This document shows, piece by piece, positions 1 to 7,913 of a stretch of DNA of 24,323 nt. The notes beneath the pieces were generated by a model. That model searched no databases. It was not told the origin of the DNA and saw nothing but the letters and a program-made list of their open reading frames with translations. The DNA lies in contig CAZBKA010000035.1 in the NCBI GenBank assembly GCA_964492365.1, positions 1 through 24,323 on the forward strand, read 5' to 3'. Within the stretch, counting starts at the first letter, position 1. Every line of letters begins with the position of its first letter. A program made the translations under genes and the position numbers. This stretch comes from JAGLTN01 sp035403325 (GTDB lineage Bacteria; Planctomycetota; Phycisphaerae; Sedimentisphaerales; Anaerobacaceae).

Positions 1-156
1 GTAACCACCACCTGAACCATCTGCAGTCGTAGCACCGACGCTATCAAAGCTATAATATATAGCTAAGCTAGTATCACTGATAAGCGGAGCTGCAGAAGCG
101 CTGGAGATAAATACCAGCAGGGAAATGAAAGAAATGAATAACAACTTCTTACACAT
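1..156 (-). CDS. Secreted LamG-like protein, 5' part only
   Basis: Only the first 52 codons are in the window; the rest lies beyond the left edge. The start ATG (156-154) has a strong GGAGGAG ribosome site six bases upstream. The N-terminus is a clear Sec signal peptide: Lys3-Lys4, then a hydrophobic run to about residue 19, with an SASA/A-P cleavage site near residues 20-23. The mature part begins with SLAIYYSFDSV, which resembles the opening of LamG/concanavalin-A-like domains (an LxxYYxFD strand). Proteins of this kind in planctomycetes often carry LamG folds and a C-terminal sorting tag, but nothing of that end is visible, so the exact class is unknown. It is transcribed divergently from the aldo/keto reductase gene. 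Confidence 0.75.
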   Translation of the reverse strand, partial: MCKKLLFISFISLLVFISSASAAPLISDTSLAIYYSFDSVGATTADGSGGGY

Positions 157-529
157 AATGTGCTCCTCCAAAAATAAAATTAACAATACAAACCAAATTG
201 TTCCAGTCACTCACCGGAGCAATAGATCCTACTCGCAAATATTTTTGAAAACAGAACGTGTGTTTTAAAGGAACCCCAGCTGCCAGATTACATCTCCCAA
301 AGAATCTGGAACGGAGAAAAATCACACACTATACACACTCACTTAAACCTTTATTGTCTTTCAATGTACACAATATAAATTAATTGTCAAGTAAAAAACA
401 ACCAAATTAGAGTCTTAAGGTCATAAAAACAAAAAAAACGAAACTTTTATATTATTTGAAATTTAAAAATTGATTGTTAACATAAATTCAGGATAGTTGT
501 AGATCACAGCTTTTTGGAAAGGCGATTTT
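157..529. other. Divergent intergenic region with a hairpin
   Basis: A 373-base A+T-rich spacer separates two divergent genes. It contains an inverted repeat, CCAGATT (283-289) and AATCTGG (303-309), with a 13-base loop. Read on the minus strand this would lie in a long 5' leader of the left-hand secreted protein gene. On the plus strand the best promoter-like pair before the reductase is TTGATT (470-475), 16 bases, GATAGT (492-497), which matches the consensus only moderately. No ORF here has both a ribosome site and coding character. Confidence 0.4.
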
Positions 530-1507
530 ATGCAAAGAAGAGATTTCTTAAAAAAGACCTTTTTTACCAGTACAGCATTGACAGTTGGAGTGATTTCTAA
601 AGAATCTATATCATCTGTTTTTGAGAATCAGCTAAACAACCCCGGTTGTATTCCCAAAAGGAAATACGGCAAAACTGACGTTATGCTCTCTATAATAGGC
701 TTTGGTGGGATAGTAGTTACCGATACCGAGCAAACAGATGCAAATCGTTATGTTAGCGAGGCTTATGATCGAGGGGTAAACTATTTTGATGTTGCGCCAT
801 CTTATGGAAATGCTGAAATCAGACTTGGTCCTGCGTTAGAGCCTTACAGAAAAAATGTTTTTCTGGCGTGTAAGACTGGCAAAAGGGATTATGAGTCCGC
901 TAAAATAGAATTTGAAAATTCCCTGAAGATTTTAAGAACTGATTACTTTGACTTATATCAGCTTCATGCCATAAGTAACGTTGAGGTGGATGTAAAAAGG
1001 GCGTTTGCTAACGATGGGGTAATGAAACTTCTTTTAGAGGAAAAGAAAAAGGGAAGAATACGTTATCTTGGTTTTTCAGCTCACAGTCATGCGGCAGCAT
1101 TAGAGGCAATGAATATCTACGATTTTGATTCAATACTTTTACCAGTCAATTTTGCTGGTTATCTCAAGGGTAATTTCAGTCCTGCCGTTATCGAAAAAAC
1201 AAAAGAAAAAGGTATGGCTATTCTGGCTATAAAAATGTTAGCAAGACAGAATGCAGATAAAAATGACCCTGTCAGAAAACTGTACCCTAAGTGCTGGTAT
1301 CAGCCAATAACAGATATAGAAGAGGCCAAGCTTGCAATGTCATTTACTATGAGTCAGCCTGTAACAGCAGCAGTACCCCCCGGTGATATAAGGAGTTTTC
1401 GCCTGGCAGCAGATCTGGCGGATAAGATAGAGCCTATGAATGAGGAGAAACTGAAAAAACTGATGGAGATTTCATCGGAGCTGAATCCTATTTTTGTAAA
1501 TTCGTAA
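530..1507 (+). CDS. Tat-exported aldo/keto reductase
   Basis: This is an NAD(P)H-dependent aldo/keto reductase (AKR superfamily, TIM barrel), predicted to be folded in the cytoplasm and exported by the Tat system. Residues 3-9 read RRDFLKK, a classic twin-arginine motif, followed by a short hydrophobic stretch to about residue 22. The barrel starts near residue 44. All four catalytic residues of the family are visible: Asp87 (FDVAPSYG), Tyr92, Lys115 (ACKTGK) and His146 (YQLHA). The length of 325 residues is usual. No C-terminal iron-sulfur cysteine cluster is present, unlike some related AKRs. The ATG at 530 is preceded by GGAAAGG (516-522). The substrate cannot be deduced; exported planctomycete AKRs are often thought to act on sugars, but that is inference. 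Confidence 0.88.
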   Translation: MQRRDFLKKTFFTSTALTVGVISKESISSVFENQLNNPGCIPKRKYGKTDVMLSIIGFGGIVVTDTEQTDANRYVSEAYDRGVNYFDVAPSYGNAEIRLGPALEPYRKNVFLACKTGKRDYESAKIEFENSLKILRTDYFDLYQLHAISNVEVDVKRAFANDGVMKLLLEEKKKGRIRYLGFSAHSHAAALEAMNIYDFDSILLPVNFAGYLKGNFSPAVIEKTKEKGMAILAIKMLARQNADKNDPVRKLYPKCWYQPITDIEEAKLAMSFTMSQPVTAAVPPGDIRSFRLAADLADKIEPMNEEKLKKLMEISSELNPIFVNS

Positions 1508-1660
1508 AAATAAATAATATTCTATCTTGCAAGATTGGATTGAACCTGAAAACACATCCACACAACCAGTGTGCCGATATGCAATTCCACACAGGATGAA
1601 AGAATAATCGAAAAAAATCCGTGTAATTCTTCGAAATATGTGGTTAAATGTGTTTTTTAT

Positions 1661-2359
1661 ATGAGTAATAAAAAACATTCTATCGCCAAACATCTGCCGA
1701 GAGGCTTGGAAATACTCTATGAGGATAAAGACCTCTTAGTAGTCAACAAGCCTGCTGGTCTGTTGACTGTGGGGACACCTACTAATAAAACGAGGACGGT
1801 TTACCATATCCTGACCGATTATGTACAAAAAGGCAATCGGAAGTCGCGGAACCGGATTTTCGTTGTTCACAGGCTGGACCAGTGGACCTCAGGAGTTCTG
1901 ATATTTGCAAAAAGCGAAGAAGTTAAGTTGCAGTTGCAGGATCGGTGGAAAGACACGAAAAAAAAATATGTTGCGGTTGTTTATGGTCATTTGTCGCCAA
2001 AAGATGGAATTATCACATCCTACCTAGCTGAGAATAAGGCTTATGTTGTCTATTCCACAACAGATGCGGCAAAAGGTAAACTGGCACACACTGTCTATAA
2101 GGTGCTTAAGGAAACAGAACAATTTAGTCTGCTGGAGATCACTCTTTTGACTGGCAGGAAGAATCAGATACGTGTGCACATGGCTGACAAGGGACACCCA
2201 ATCGTAGGCGACCGTAAATACGGGAAAACCAATGATGAGTACAGCCGTTTATCACTTCATTCCAAATCTATTTCCTTCGAACACCCAACCAGCGGCAAGC
2301 AGATGAGTTTTGAAACCAAAGTGCCAACTTGTTTTAATAAGCTAATGAATGAATCATAA
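1661..2359 (+). CDS. RluA-family pseudouridine synthase
   Basis: This enzyme of the RluA/RsuA clan would isomerise uridine to pseudouridine in rRNA or tRNA. From the ATG at 1661 it is 232 residues. The opening ILYEDKDLLVVNKPAGLL is the typical first strand pair. The catalytic aspartate is Asp73 in HRLDQWTSG. Near the C-terminus GRKNQIRVH and GHPIVGDRKYG match the conserved TGRxHQIRVH and GHPIxGDxxYG motifs. There is no N-terminal S4 domain, so it resembles the short RluA/RluE-like stand-alone enzymes; the target uridine is unknown. The same frame stays open back to a GTG at 1571, which would add 30 residues that do not look like the family. I chose 1661 because the family begins close to the ILYED strand. 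No good ribosome site precedes either start. Confidence 0.85.
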   Translation: MSNKKHSIAKHLPRGLEILYEDKDLLVVNKPAGLLTVGTPTNKTRTVYHILTDYVQKGNRKSRNRIFVVHRLDQWTSGVLIFAKSEEVKLQLQDRWKDTKKKYVAVVYGHLSPKDGIITSYLAENKAYVVYSTTDAAKGKLAHTVYKVLKETEQFSLLEITLLTGRKNQIRVHMADKGHPIVGDRKYGKTNDEYSRLSLHSKSISFEHPTSGKQMSFETKVPTCFNKLMNES

Positions 2360-2531
2360 TTAATCCTTTATTGATTTTGGAAACATTACCCACGTTATGC
2401 CCGCTTCCACTTTCATTATTCTTCTCATCAGAAAACTATTACACTATTACAAAAATGACTGAATTTATATAATACATCATTAAAGGTTTTAATAAACCTA
2501 CGTGGAAGTATATTCTTTTATTCCAATAAAA

Positions 2532-2555
2532 AAGCCCGGTGATTAAGCCGGGCTT
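2532..2555 (-). terminator. Intrinsic terminator of the small secreted protein gene
   Basis: AAGCCCGG (2532-2539) pairs with CCGGGCTT (2548-2555) around an 8-base loop. Read on the minus strand the stem is followed by TTTTTT, so it fits termination of the gene that ends at 2585. On the plus strand the tail is only TTATTTA, so it would be weaker for the pseudouridine synthase transcript. Confidence 0.85.
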
Positions 2556-2584
2556 ATTTAATGTTGTAACAAAAAAAATGTCAC

Positions 2585-3013
2585 TTACTTATCGGCAGGA
2601 CCTTTTTTGTCACTAGGCCCCTTATTGCCATCTTTGCCATTACGTCTCGGAAGTTCGCGGTAGGCTTTAACAGTCAGCCACTTTGCCTCATCCTGAACAG
2701 ACTCAATCGCCTTTGCGGCTATAATTTTGCCTTCCATTTTGGCACCAATTTCTTTACCCTTTTCATCAAGAACTACGTTATATAGCCCAAGCTTTTTGTT
2801 TTCCAGCTTTACTGCAGTAACAACACCATTGGCATCTTTAACAACTATAACTTTACCAATAATCTTCAGCTCAGCTTTTTGACTATTAGGGTCTTCTACT
2901 TTTGGAGCATTTGGATCCTTTGCTTTTGGAGCATTCGGGTCCTCTGCTTTTGTAATACTAACAAATACAAACCCAATAACTGCCACCGCTAACACCAACA
3001 TTAACTTTTTCAT
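2585..3013 (-). CDS. Small exported protein with DPNAPK repeats
   Basis: I do not recognise a family for this 142-residue protein. It has a Lys-Lys start and a hydrophobic core (residues 4-20), giving a Sec signal peptide likely cut after Ala23. Residues 23-46 are three copies of an 8-residue unit of the form (A/V)(E/K)DPN(A/S)(P/Q)K. A compact middle part (about 47-118) alternates hydrophobic and charged residues like a small beta-rich domain (IIGKVIVVKDANGVVTAVKL). The C-terminal 20 residues are highly charged (Lys, Gly, Asp). AGGA (3021-3024, reversed) sits eight bases before the ATG. Small exported proteins with Pro/Asn-rich linkers are frequent in planctomycetes; the function is unknown. 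The gene is alone in its transcript and has its own terminator. Confidence 0.8.
   Translation of the reverse strand: MKKLMLVLAVAVIGFVFVSITKAEDPNAPKAKDPNAPKVEDPNSQKAELKIIGKVIVVKDANGVVTAVKLENKKLGLYNVVLDEKGKEIGAKMEGKIIAAKAIESVQDEAKWLTVKAYRELPRRNGKDGNKGPSDKKGPADK
2876..2947 (-). repeat. Three 24-bp tandem coding repeats
   Basis: Three consecutive 24-base units inside the small exported protein encode AEDPNAPK, AKDPNAPK and VEDPNSQK. The first two are nearly identical at protein level and the third has diverged. They look like a flexible linker just after the signal peptide. Confidence 0.85.
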
Positions 3014-3462
3014 CTAAAAATCCTTTCGAAATATATACTTTTTTATATTTTACAACCACGTTTTTTATTTTTTCAGCTACAGACTCGCATCACTTCTCTT
3101 CCCGTTAAGCAATTTTAACTACCTGATCACAATAACATTGTGTTATATCGTCAGCAAGAGGAATTTTTAATAATTTATAGCTGGCAAATGTTGACAAAAA
3201 ACAAAAAATTATTTTTGTCTTATGTAAATAAACTGATTGGATATTTCATGTGTTTCTCTTAAAAAGCAAGGTAAGTAAAAACCATTAAAGAGTTTGGTAA
3301 GTTGGGTAGCTTTTATGATTTTAACTGAAACAAAAACACTGCTATCACTCACTCATGATGTTGTTAACTGTTGACACGGTCGCCAGTTATTTCATTAAAA
3401 TCAAAAGGATTATACGTCAGTTATGTTATTATTAAATCCTGATAAGTTGCTGCCGATTGCAA
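3014..3462. other. Intergenic region, A+T rich
   Basis: A 449-base spacer between two minus-strand genes. Close to 3050 there is a possible promoter for the small exported protein. GACAAAAA (3193-3200) and TTTTTGTC (3212-3219) form an 8-bp inverted repeat that could be an operator or a weak hairpin. TTGACA (3371-3376) followed 18 bases later by TTAAAA (3395-3400) resembles a plus-strand promoter, but no plus gene follows it. No clear terminator is visible just after the 3' end of the large CotH gene, and I see no small gene. Confidence 0.4.
3047..3076 (-). promoter_or_regulatory. Possible promoter of the small exported protein gene
   Basis: On the minus strand CTGAAA (3076-3071) is separated by 18 bases from TAAAAT (3052-3047). 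Each box matches the sigma-70 consensus at four or five of six positions. The leader would be about 30 bases. The region is A+T rich, so chance matches are likely. Confidence 0.35.
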
Positions 3463-6400
3463 TCAATAACTGATCTGACTAACAAGATTATTATTTTCGT
3501 CAAGCAGTAGTATAGTCTCTCCTTTGTTTGAAAGATGACCATCGTAATTGCCCAGCACAAAACACCCCTGATCAGCTTTCGGGCTTGTTGCTCTGTTTTT
3601 AAATGTCACCCTGTCAGGGGAAACAAATATGCTGTCATTAGAACATATAACAGTACTTTTATCAAAAGTAAACTCTACCGCATTGGTAAGTTTCCAGCCG
3701 CTGATATCAACAGCATAATCATTTGAATTAACAAGCTCAATGTATTCTTCATCCTGATTGCCAGAAGCAGGGTTGTACTCAATCGCCCCAAAATCAATAT
3801 AAGCATCAGCAGGCTGAGCTGCAGGCAAATCTACCTGTTGATACAGAAACTGTCTTCTCAAAGCAAGATATTGCTCTTTAATATTCTTAATACTCTGACT
3901 AATCAGGACATGTTGATAATTAACATATCCTGTGTTTTGATAACCCCATACGCTTCTATCAAGATCAGCTTCATCTTTAACGTAACTACAATATTCATCG
4001 AGCCTTTTTTCTAAGACTAAATCCTGTTTGTCTGTTCCCGGCGGCTTAATATACTGATCCATAACTGAACGCAGCCTTCTCAGGTACATTTCTTTAGTCT
4101 TAGGGTCAAGGAAAATGGATTGGATATAAAGGTTATCTGAGGCTCCACCCCATCCACCAAAATAAATACTGTATGTATAACAAAGATCGCCGCTGCCGGT
4201 CCATAAATATCCCCAGCTAAGGTCCCTGTCCCAAGGGAACACTGCCCATTGTTCTTTTTCCAGATCATAATGAGCATAAAAATTCTTCTGCGTATGATCC
4301 GTTTCCTGGGAAATTGTATTTCCTACAATATAACTGATTGCCTGTGGAATATTCATATAATCGAATATGAAGTTATGTCTTTCTTCTGTCGGCAAACTAA
4401 GACCTTCAACAAAATCTATCATAGGACCATAAGTACCATTTTTAACTTCGAAACCAAAAGGATCGTTAAAGGCACAATACGATTTATAAAGAGGATTATC
4501 ATCAGCATATCCATTCCGCTCAAGAAACTTAGAATCCACTTGTTCTATGCATATAGCCATGCTGTGATATTGACCATTCTGGTGAATTCTTAATGGAAAA
4601 CATAAACTTGCGGGACAACCTATTTTGCGTTGCATTTCCATTGAGAGCAAATCACGAATGTAACTGGTATCGGCATATGCTGAACCAAGATTAATTTCAT
4701 CAACCCTGATTTCATTCGGGTCTATCAGGCAATAATGCTCACGATTAAACTCTATCTTGTGATTTTTCTTGGTCCATCCGAGTGATGAACCGCCTCTGGT
4801 CCTGATAAATACGTTGTCATAAAATTCATCATTGTAAAAGACAGAACATCTTGTCCCCTCTCTTGTATCAACTGCAGCTGTATCTTCAGCATACCAGTAA
4901 AGTACAGGCAATTTACTGAAAAAATATGGATCTTTTGCAATCGTACCAAAATACTGGGCAGTGCTCAGCGGATTTGCAAACGCCGGTTGACGGGAGGTAT
5001 AGCCCTGGTTATCGCAAGCTGTTATGTACCAGCGTATCATATCATTTTTAGCAAAATTATTGCTGTCAATAACACCGCTGTAAATACCATCTGAACCATA
5101 GCTGTCACCACGTGTACCATCATCGTGCATTTGTGTAACAAATTCATTACCGTACATTACCCGCCAGTGAAGCTGTACCGAACCCGGGCTTATCGGATTA
5201 ATAAGCTCCTCCAGCTTAGCGGTTACTGTTATGTCCTGATCTCCTATTGGTACAACCGGACTATGCATAACATCGCTGATTTCAGGGCCGAAAATTGCGA
5301 GTCCTTCACTATTACTACTACCAGGTGTTGGATTTTTAAAATAGACATACTTTTGCATATCAACACCTTGTGAAGCGGCAACAAGCTCAGGAAGAATCAG
5401 AAAATTAGAATTTAAAATATCAGTGTTAAGCCCATGGATAGCCAATACGTTACTTCCCTCCCTGAGCAATCCTATATAAGAGCTGATATTGAACTCTTCA
5501 AATTCAAAAGTATCTGAATCCATATGTTCAATTGCAGAGTCATTGAAACCAGGGGTTTGATCGTCGTCAATATTTATATAAGCCCTGGCAACCTCTGTGC
5601 CATTTATATAGGCAACGAAACCATCATCATATTTCATTCTCAAAATCAGAGATTCTATTTCCTGTGTGTTTTCGACCTCAAAAGGAATTCTTATATAAAC
5701 TGAAGTTCGTTTCAGGTACATCTGTGACTGGATATCCGTTTTGATCAATGAATCAAAAATGCCATAAGAATCAAATCCTATTCCTGTGCTGCCCGAAGAC
5801 CACAATGAATCATTGAATTCTAAAGCCGTCCACAAAGTGTTCAATGAGCCATTTGTCGGGACGATATAACTTACCGAGTCACCTTCTTTAGTGAACTTTG
5901 CACTTTCTACCATAGCCGGTGCCAATCCATATGAAATATCCGGCAGCTGCGGCGGATATTCACCTTCATATTCAACACATATCTGACCATCCGGCTTTAC
6001 GATGGCAAGATCTTCGCCTTCGATGGCAAGAGAATAACCAGTATGACAACAGGCTTTGGAACAAATATATGGATAGTATAAATTACCCTTACCGGATGCA
6101 AAAACTATAAGATAATCATTGGCTTTGATAGTTGTACCAAGCGGAAATTTCCATTTCTTCAGATTGTTATCATTATCCGTCAGATACCAGCCGCCAAGTT
6201 CAATATCGTAAGGAGTAGTATTAAAAATCTCTACCCAGTCAGAGCTGTCACCGTCACCATCTAAAAGAGTTTCTGCGTTGCTGGCCATAAATTCACTTAT
6301 AACCAAAGGCTGAGCTATCTGGTCGTTCCAGCTATCAGCCAAAATAGAAAAATCTTTCATGTCCACAGTTTCAGAGTTATCCAGGTCCGCTCTTTTGGCT

Positions 6401-7164
6401 ACAGATGATGCTCTGTTTCTAAGTGACCATATCTCTTCCAGACTCAGCTTTCTATTGTATATACGAAAATCATCTATAGTACCTTTAAAATTATAACTGA
6501 CCTTTGGATGACCTGCACCAATCTGCTTTATATAAATATGAGGATCAATCTGCCTTTTGCCCTGTGGAACACTATCAAGAAATAATTCAATTTCATCTTC
6601 ACCAGCTACAAGAGTTACAAACCTCCATTTATCAGCAAAATCAGCATCATCGTCCCATACTGCTTCATCACCCACAAAATTTCTGAATATTGCCTCAACT
6701 TGTTCAATCATATAAAAATAATCAGATGACGTACTGTCATCACCGAAAATCATTGCTGAAATTGGAGATGAGGTTAAATATGAATTTGTTTTTTTCTTAA
6801 CCCAGAAGCTGATACTGTAATTTGAGATAAGCTCAATCTGCGGGATATTAATTTTGCTGCCCTGCTGTGTAAAATTCAAAGCAGAACCGAATTTACCTTC
6901 AACCCACACAGCTCCATATATTGTAGAATAGCTGCCGCTAATACTGTCATATGCAACACTACCGCTGTCAGTATCAAATTTCCAATGTGAAGATAATCCG
7001 ACCTCCCCGTCACCAGTTTCCAACCATTGCTGAGACATCAAAGTTAAATCTTCCAGATCAACTTTACAATCGCCGGTTATGTCACCTCTAAAGCCTGCTG
7101 AGCAATAACTACCTGAAAAGGCAAACAACATCAGAAATATTGTTCTAAAAATAGGCGTTTTCAT
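3463..7164 (-). CDS. Large exported CotH-kinase protein with LamG, dockerin-like and lamin-tail domains
   Basis: A 1,233-residue multidomain surface or secreted protein. In order: signal peptide (1-23); dockerin-like Ca motif GDITGDCKVDLEDL (27-40); LamG/ConA-like domain (about 56-250); a second dockerin-like half, ADLDNSETVDMKDF (259-272); a lamin-tail (LTD) domain (about 286-395, starting VISEFMASN); a beta-rich segment with a galactose-binding-like look (about 430-615); a short beta segment (630-740); a CotH kinase domain (about 750-1110) with TRGGSS, KNHKIEF, HTQKNFY and PWDRDLSWG (Asp979/Asp981 as likely metal ligands); and a second LTD-like domain (1121-1233). CotH proteins are atypical secretory kinases. 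The second LTD stops abruptly after LVSQISY, where relatives usually continue for another strand. The start has AGG three bases upstream. It has no close neighbours in an operon. Confidence 0.85.
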   Translation of the reverse strand: MKTPIFRTIFLMLFAFSGSYCSAGFRGDITGDCKVDLEDLTLMSQQWLETGDGEVGLSSHWKFDTDSGSVAYDSISGSYSTIYGAVWVEGKFGSALNFTQQGSKINIPQIELISNYSISFWVKKKTNSYLTSSPISAMIFGDDSTSSDYFYMIEQVEAIFRNFVGDEAVWDDDADFADKWRFVTLVAGEDEIELFLDSVPQGKRQIDPHIYIKQIGAGHPKVSYNFKGTIDDFRIYNRKLSLEEIWSLRNRASSVAKRADLDNSETVDMKDFSILADSWNDQIAQPLVISEFMASNAETLLDGDGDSSDWVEIFNTTPYDIELGGWYLTDNDNNLKKWKFPLGTTIKANDYLIVFASGKGNLYYPYICSKACCHTGYSLAIEGEDLAIVKPDGQICVEYEGEYPPQLPDISYGLAPAMVESAKFTKEGDSVSYIVPTNGSLNTLWTALEFNDSLWSSGSTGIGFDSYGIFDSLIKTDIQSQMYLKRTSVYIRIPFEVENTQEIESLILRMKYDDGFVAYINGTEVARAYINIDDDQTPGFNDSAIEHMDSDTFEFEEFNISSYIGLLREGSNVLAIHGLNTDILNSNFLILPELVAASQGVDMQKYVYFKNPTPGSSNSEGLAIFGPEISDVMHSPVVPIGDQDITVTAKLEELINPISPGSVQLHWRVMYGNEFVTQMHDDGTRGDSYGSDGIYSGVIDSNNFAKNDMIRWYITACDNQGYTSRQPAFANPLSTAQYFGTIAKDPYFFSKLPVLYWYAEDTAAVDTREGTRCSVFYNDEFYDNVFIRTRGGSSLGWTKKNHKIEFNREHYCLIDPNEIRVDEINLGSAYADTSYIRDLLSMEMQRKIGCPASLCFPLRIHQNGQYHSMAICIEQVDSKFLERNGYADDNPLYKSYCAFNDPFGFEVKNGTYGPMIDFVEGLSLPTEERHNFIFDYMNIPQAISYIVGNTISQETDHTQKNFYAHYDLEKEQWAVFPWDRDLSWGYLWTGSGDLCYTYSIYFGGWGGASDNLYIQSIFLDPKTKEMYLRRLRSVMDQYIKPPGTDKQDLVLEKRLDEYCSYVKDEADLDRSVWGYQNTGYVNYQHVLISQSIKNIKEQYLALRRQFLYQQVDLPAAQPADAYIDFGAIEYNPASGNQDEEYIELVNSNDYAVDISGWKLTNAVEFTFDKSTVICSNDSIFVSPDRVTFKNRATSPKADQGCFVLGNYDGHLSNKGETILLLDENNNLVSQISY

Positions 7165-7216
7165 TTACCTCAACAACCTTTATAGATAATTGTCAGCATG
7201 CCAAACTAGAAGTTCT

Positions 7217-7246
7217 ATTATAGCAAATTTTACATAAAAGTGCCAG
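7217..7246 (-). promoter_or_regulatory. Promoter of the CotH/lamin-tail gene
   Basis: On the minus strand CTGGCA (7246-7241), 18 bases, then a perfect TATAAT (7222-7217) preceded by TGC, an extended -10. The start of transcription would be near 7210, giving a leader of about 45 bases before the ATG at 7164. Confidence 0.6.
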
Positions 7247-7814
7247 CAAAATTGTTTCTTTAGTCTGTATAAATTGTTTAATTTGGTTAGGAGGTTCCCA
7301 AAAACTGCCCAGACCGCAACTATCACAAAGCTTCCAATAAATATGCCGCACATGTAAATTTGCCTGCAAAAAAAAAGCTTTGGTAGTTTTTAATCAAGTT
7401 TTTGGCTCATCCTAACTCACGCTTACCGCTACATATGAGTAAGTTTCCTGCTAATTATTTATAGTTTTTACTTCCCTGCATATCGATCACAATTCATTTC
7501 GAAATCAATAACTTTGTTTATTTTCATCACAGGCCATGTTGTTTTTTATAAACATTGGCTGGAAATATAGCTTAAAGCAACTTCAACCACCAAAATAATG
7601 CGTAAATCCGGGCATCGTAAAGTAGCTCGTGTTTATAAAAAACAACACGTTGTTAAAATAAGACTTTTCATAATATAAAAACTACAGCATTTCATTAGTT
7701 GCATAAACAGTTATTTTAAAAGCTCTTGCCGGATATCAATTTTGCTTTTAAAAATATTATCGGAACTTGGCATGGTCTTTGCTCAAATAGAAAGTTAGCC
7801 TAACAGGTGACGAC
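7247..7814. other. Intergenic region upstream of the hairpin element
   Basis: Non-coding A+T-rich sequence between the divergent CotH gene and thiE. Apart from the long inverted repeat listed separately, I see AACAAC-AC-GTTGTT at about 7641-7654, a short dyad directly after the right arm. A weak promoter-like TTGGCA (7767-7772) with TAGAAA (7788-7793) precedes the hairpin element at a non-ideal 15-base spacing. There is no TPP (thi-box) riboswitch: neither the CTGAGA nor the ACCTGATCTGG core is present. Confidence 0.4.
7537..7647. repeat. 18-bp perfect inverted repeat, 75-base spacer
   Basis: The left arm TGTTGTTTTTTATAAACA (7537-7554) and the right arm TGTTTATAAAAAACAACA (7630-7647) are exact reverse complements. 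The flanking bases (ggcca and cgttg) show no target-site duplication, and the spacer has no ORF. It could be a cruciform, a paired RNA stem, a pair of protein sites or a decayed miniature element; nothing decides between them. Confidence 0.8.
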
Positions 7815-7850
7815 ATTGGGCGGACGTCCTAAAACTACTATTGGAGGAGG

Positions 7851-7913
7851 ATGAGTCCGCCCGATTCTGTTAATAAGCAGAGTTGGCATGAGCCTGCTCT
7901 GATGGAGCTTTAG
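7851..7913 (+). CDS. Possible 20-codon leader peptide or small protein
   Basis: An ATG lies immediately after GGAGGAGG and opens a 20-codon ORF (MSPPDSVNKQSWHEPALMEL) ending in TAG at 7911-7913. The last base of the stop is the first base of the terminator stem. The ribosome-site spacing from GGAGG (7843-7847) is only three bases, shorter than usual. The ORF covers the 3' arm of hairpin 1 and all of hairpin 2, so translation would unfold both. It is not enriched in one amino acid, so classical amino-acid attenuation is not suggested. The ORF could be chance. Confidence 0.3.
   Translation: MSPPDSVNKQSWHEPALMEL

Noticed and set aside
1571..1660. N-terminal extension of the pseudouridine synthase from GTG 1571
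   Set aside because: The 30 residues are not family-like and no ribosome site precedes the GTG; the ATG at 1661 fits the family start.
3371..3400. Plus-strand promoter TTGACA-18-TTAAAA
   Set aside because: It would fire into the 3' end of the minus-strand CotH gene; the only ORF after it is 16 codons without support. Possible antisense start, but unproven.
4249..4593. 114-codon plus-strand ORF inside the CotH gene
   Set aside because: Shadow of the well-supported CotH domain on the other strand.
7537..7647. Insertion sequence, MITE or integron attC site
   Set aside because: No transposase, no flanking target duplication, and no GTTRRRY/RYYYAAC simple sites at the ends; kept only as an inverted repeat.
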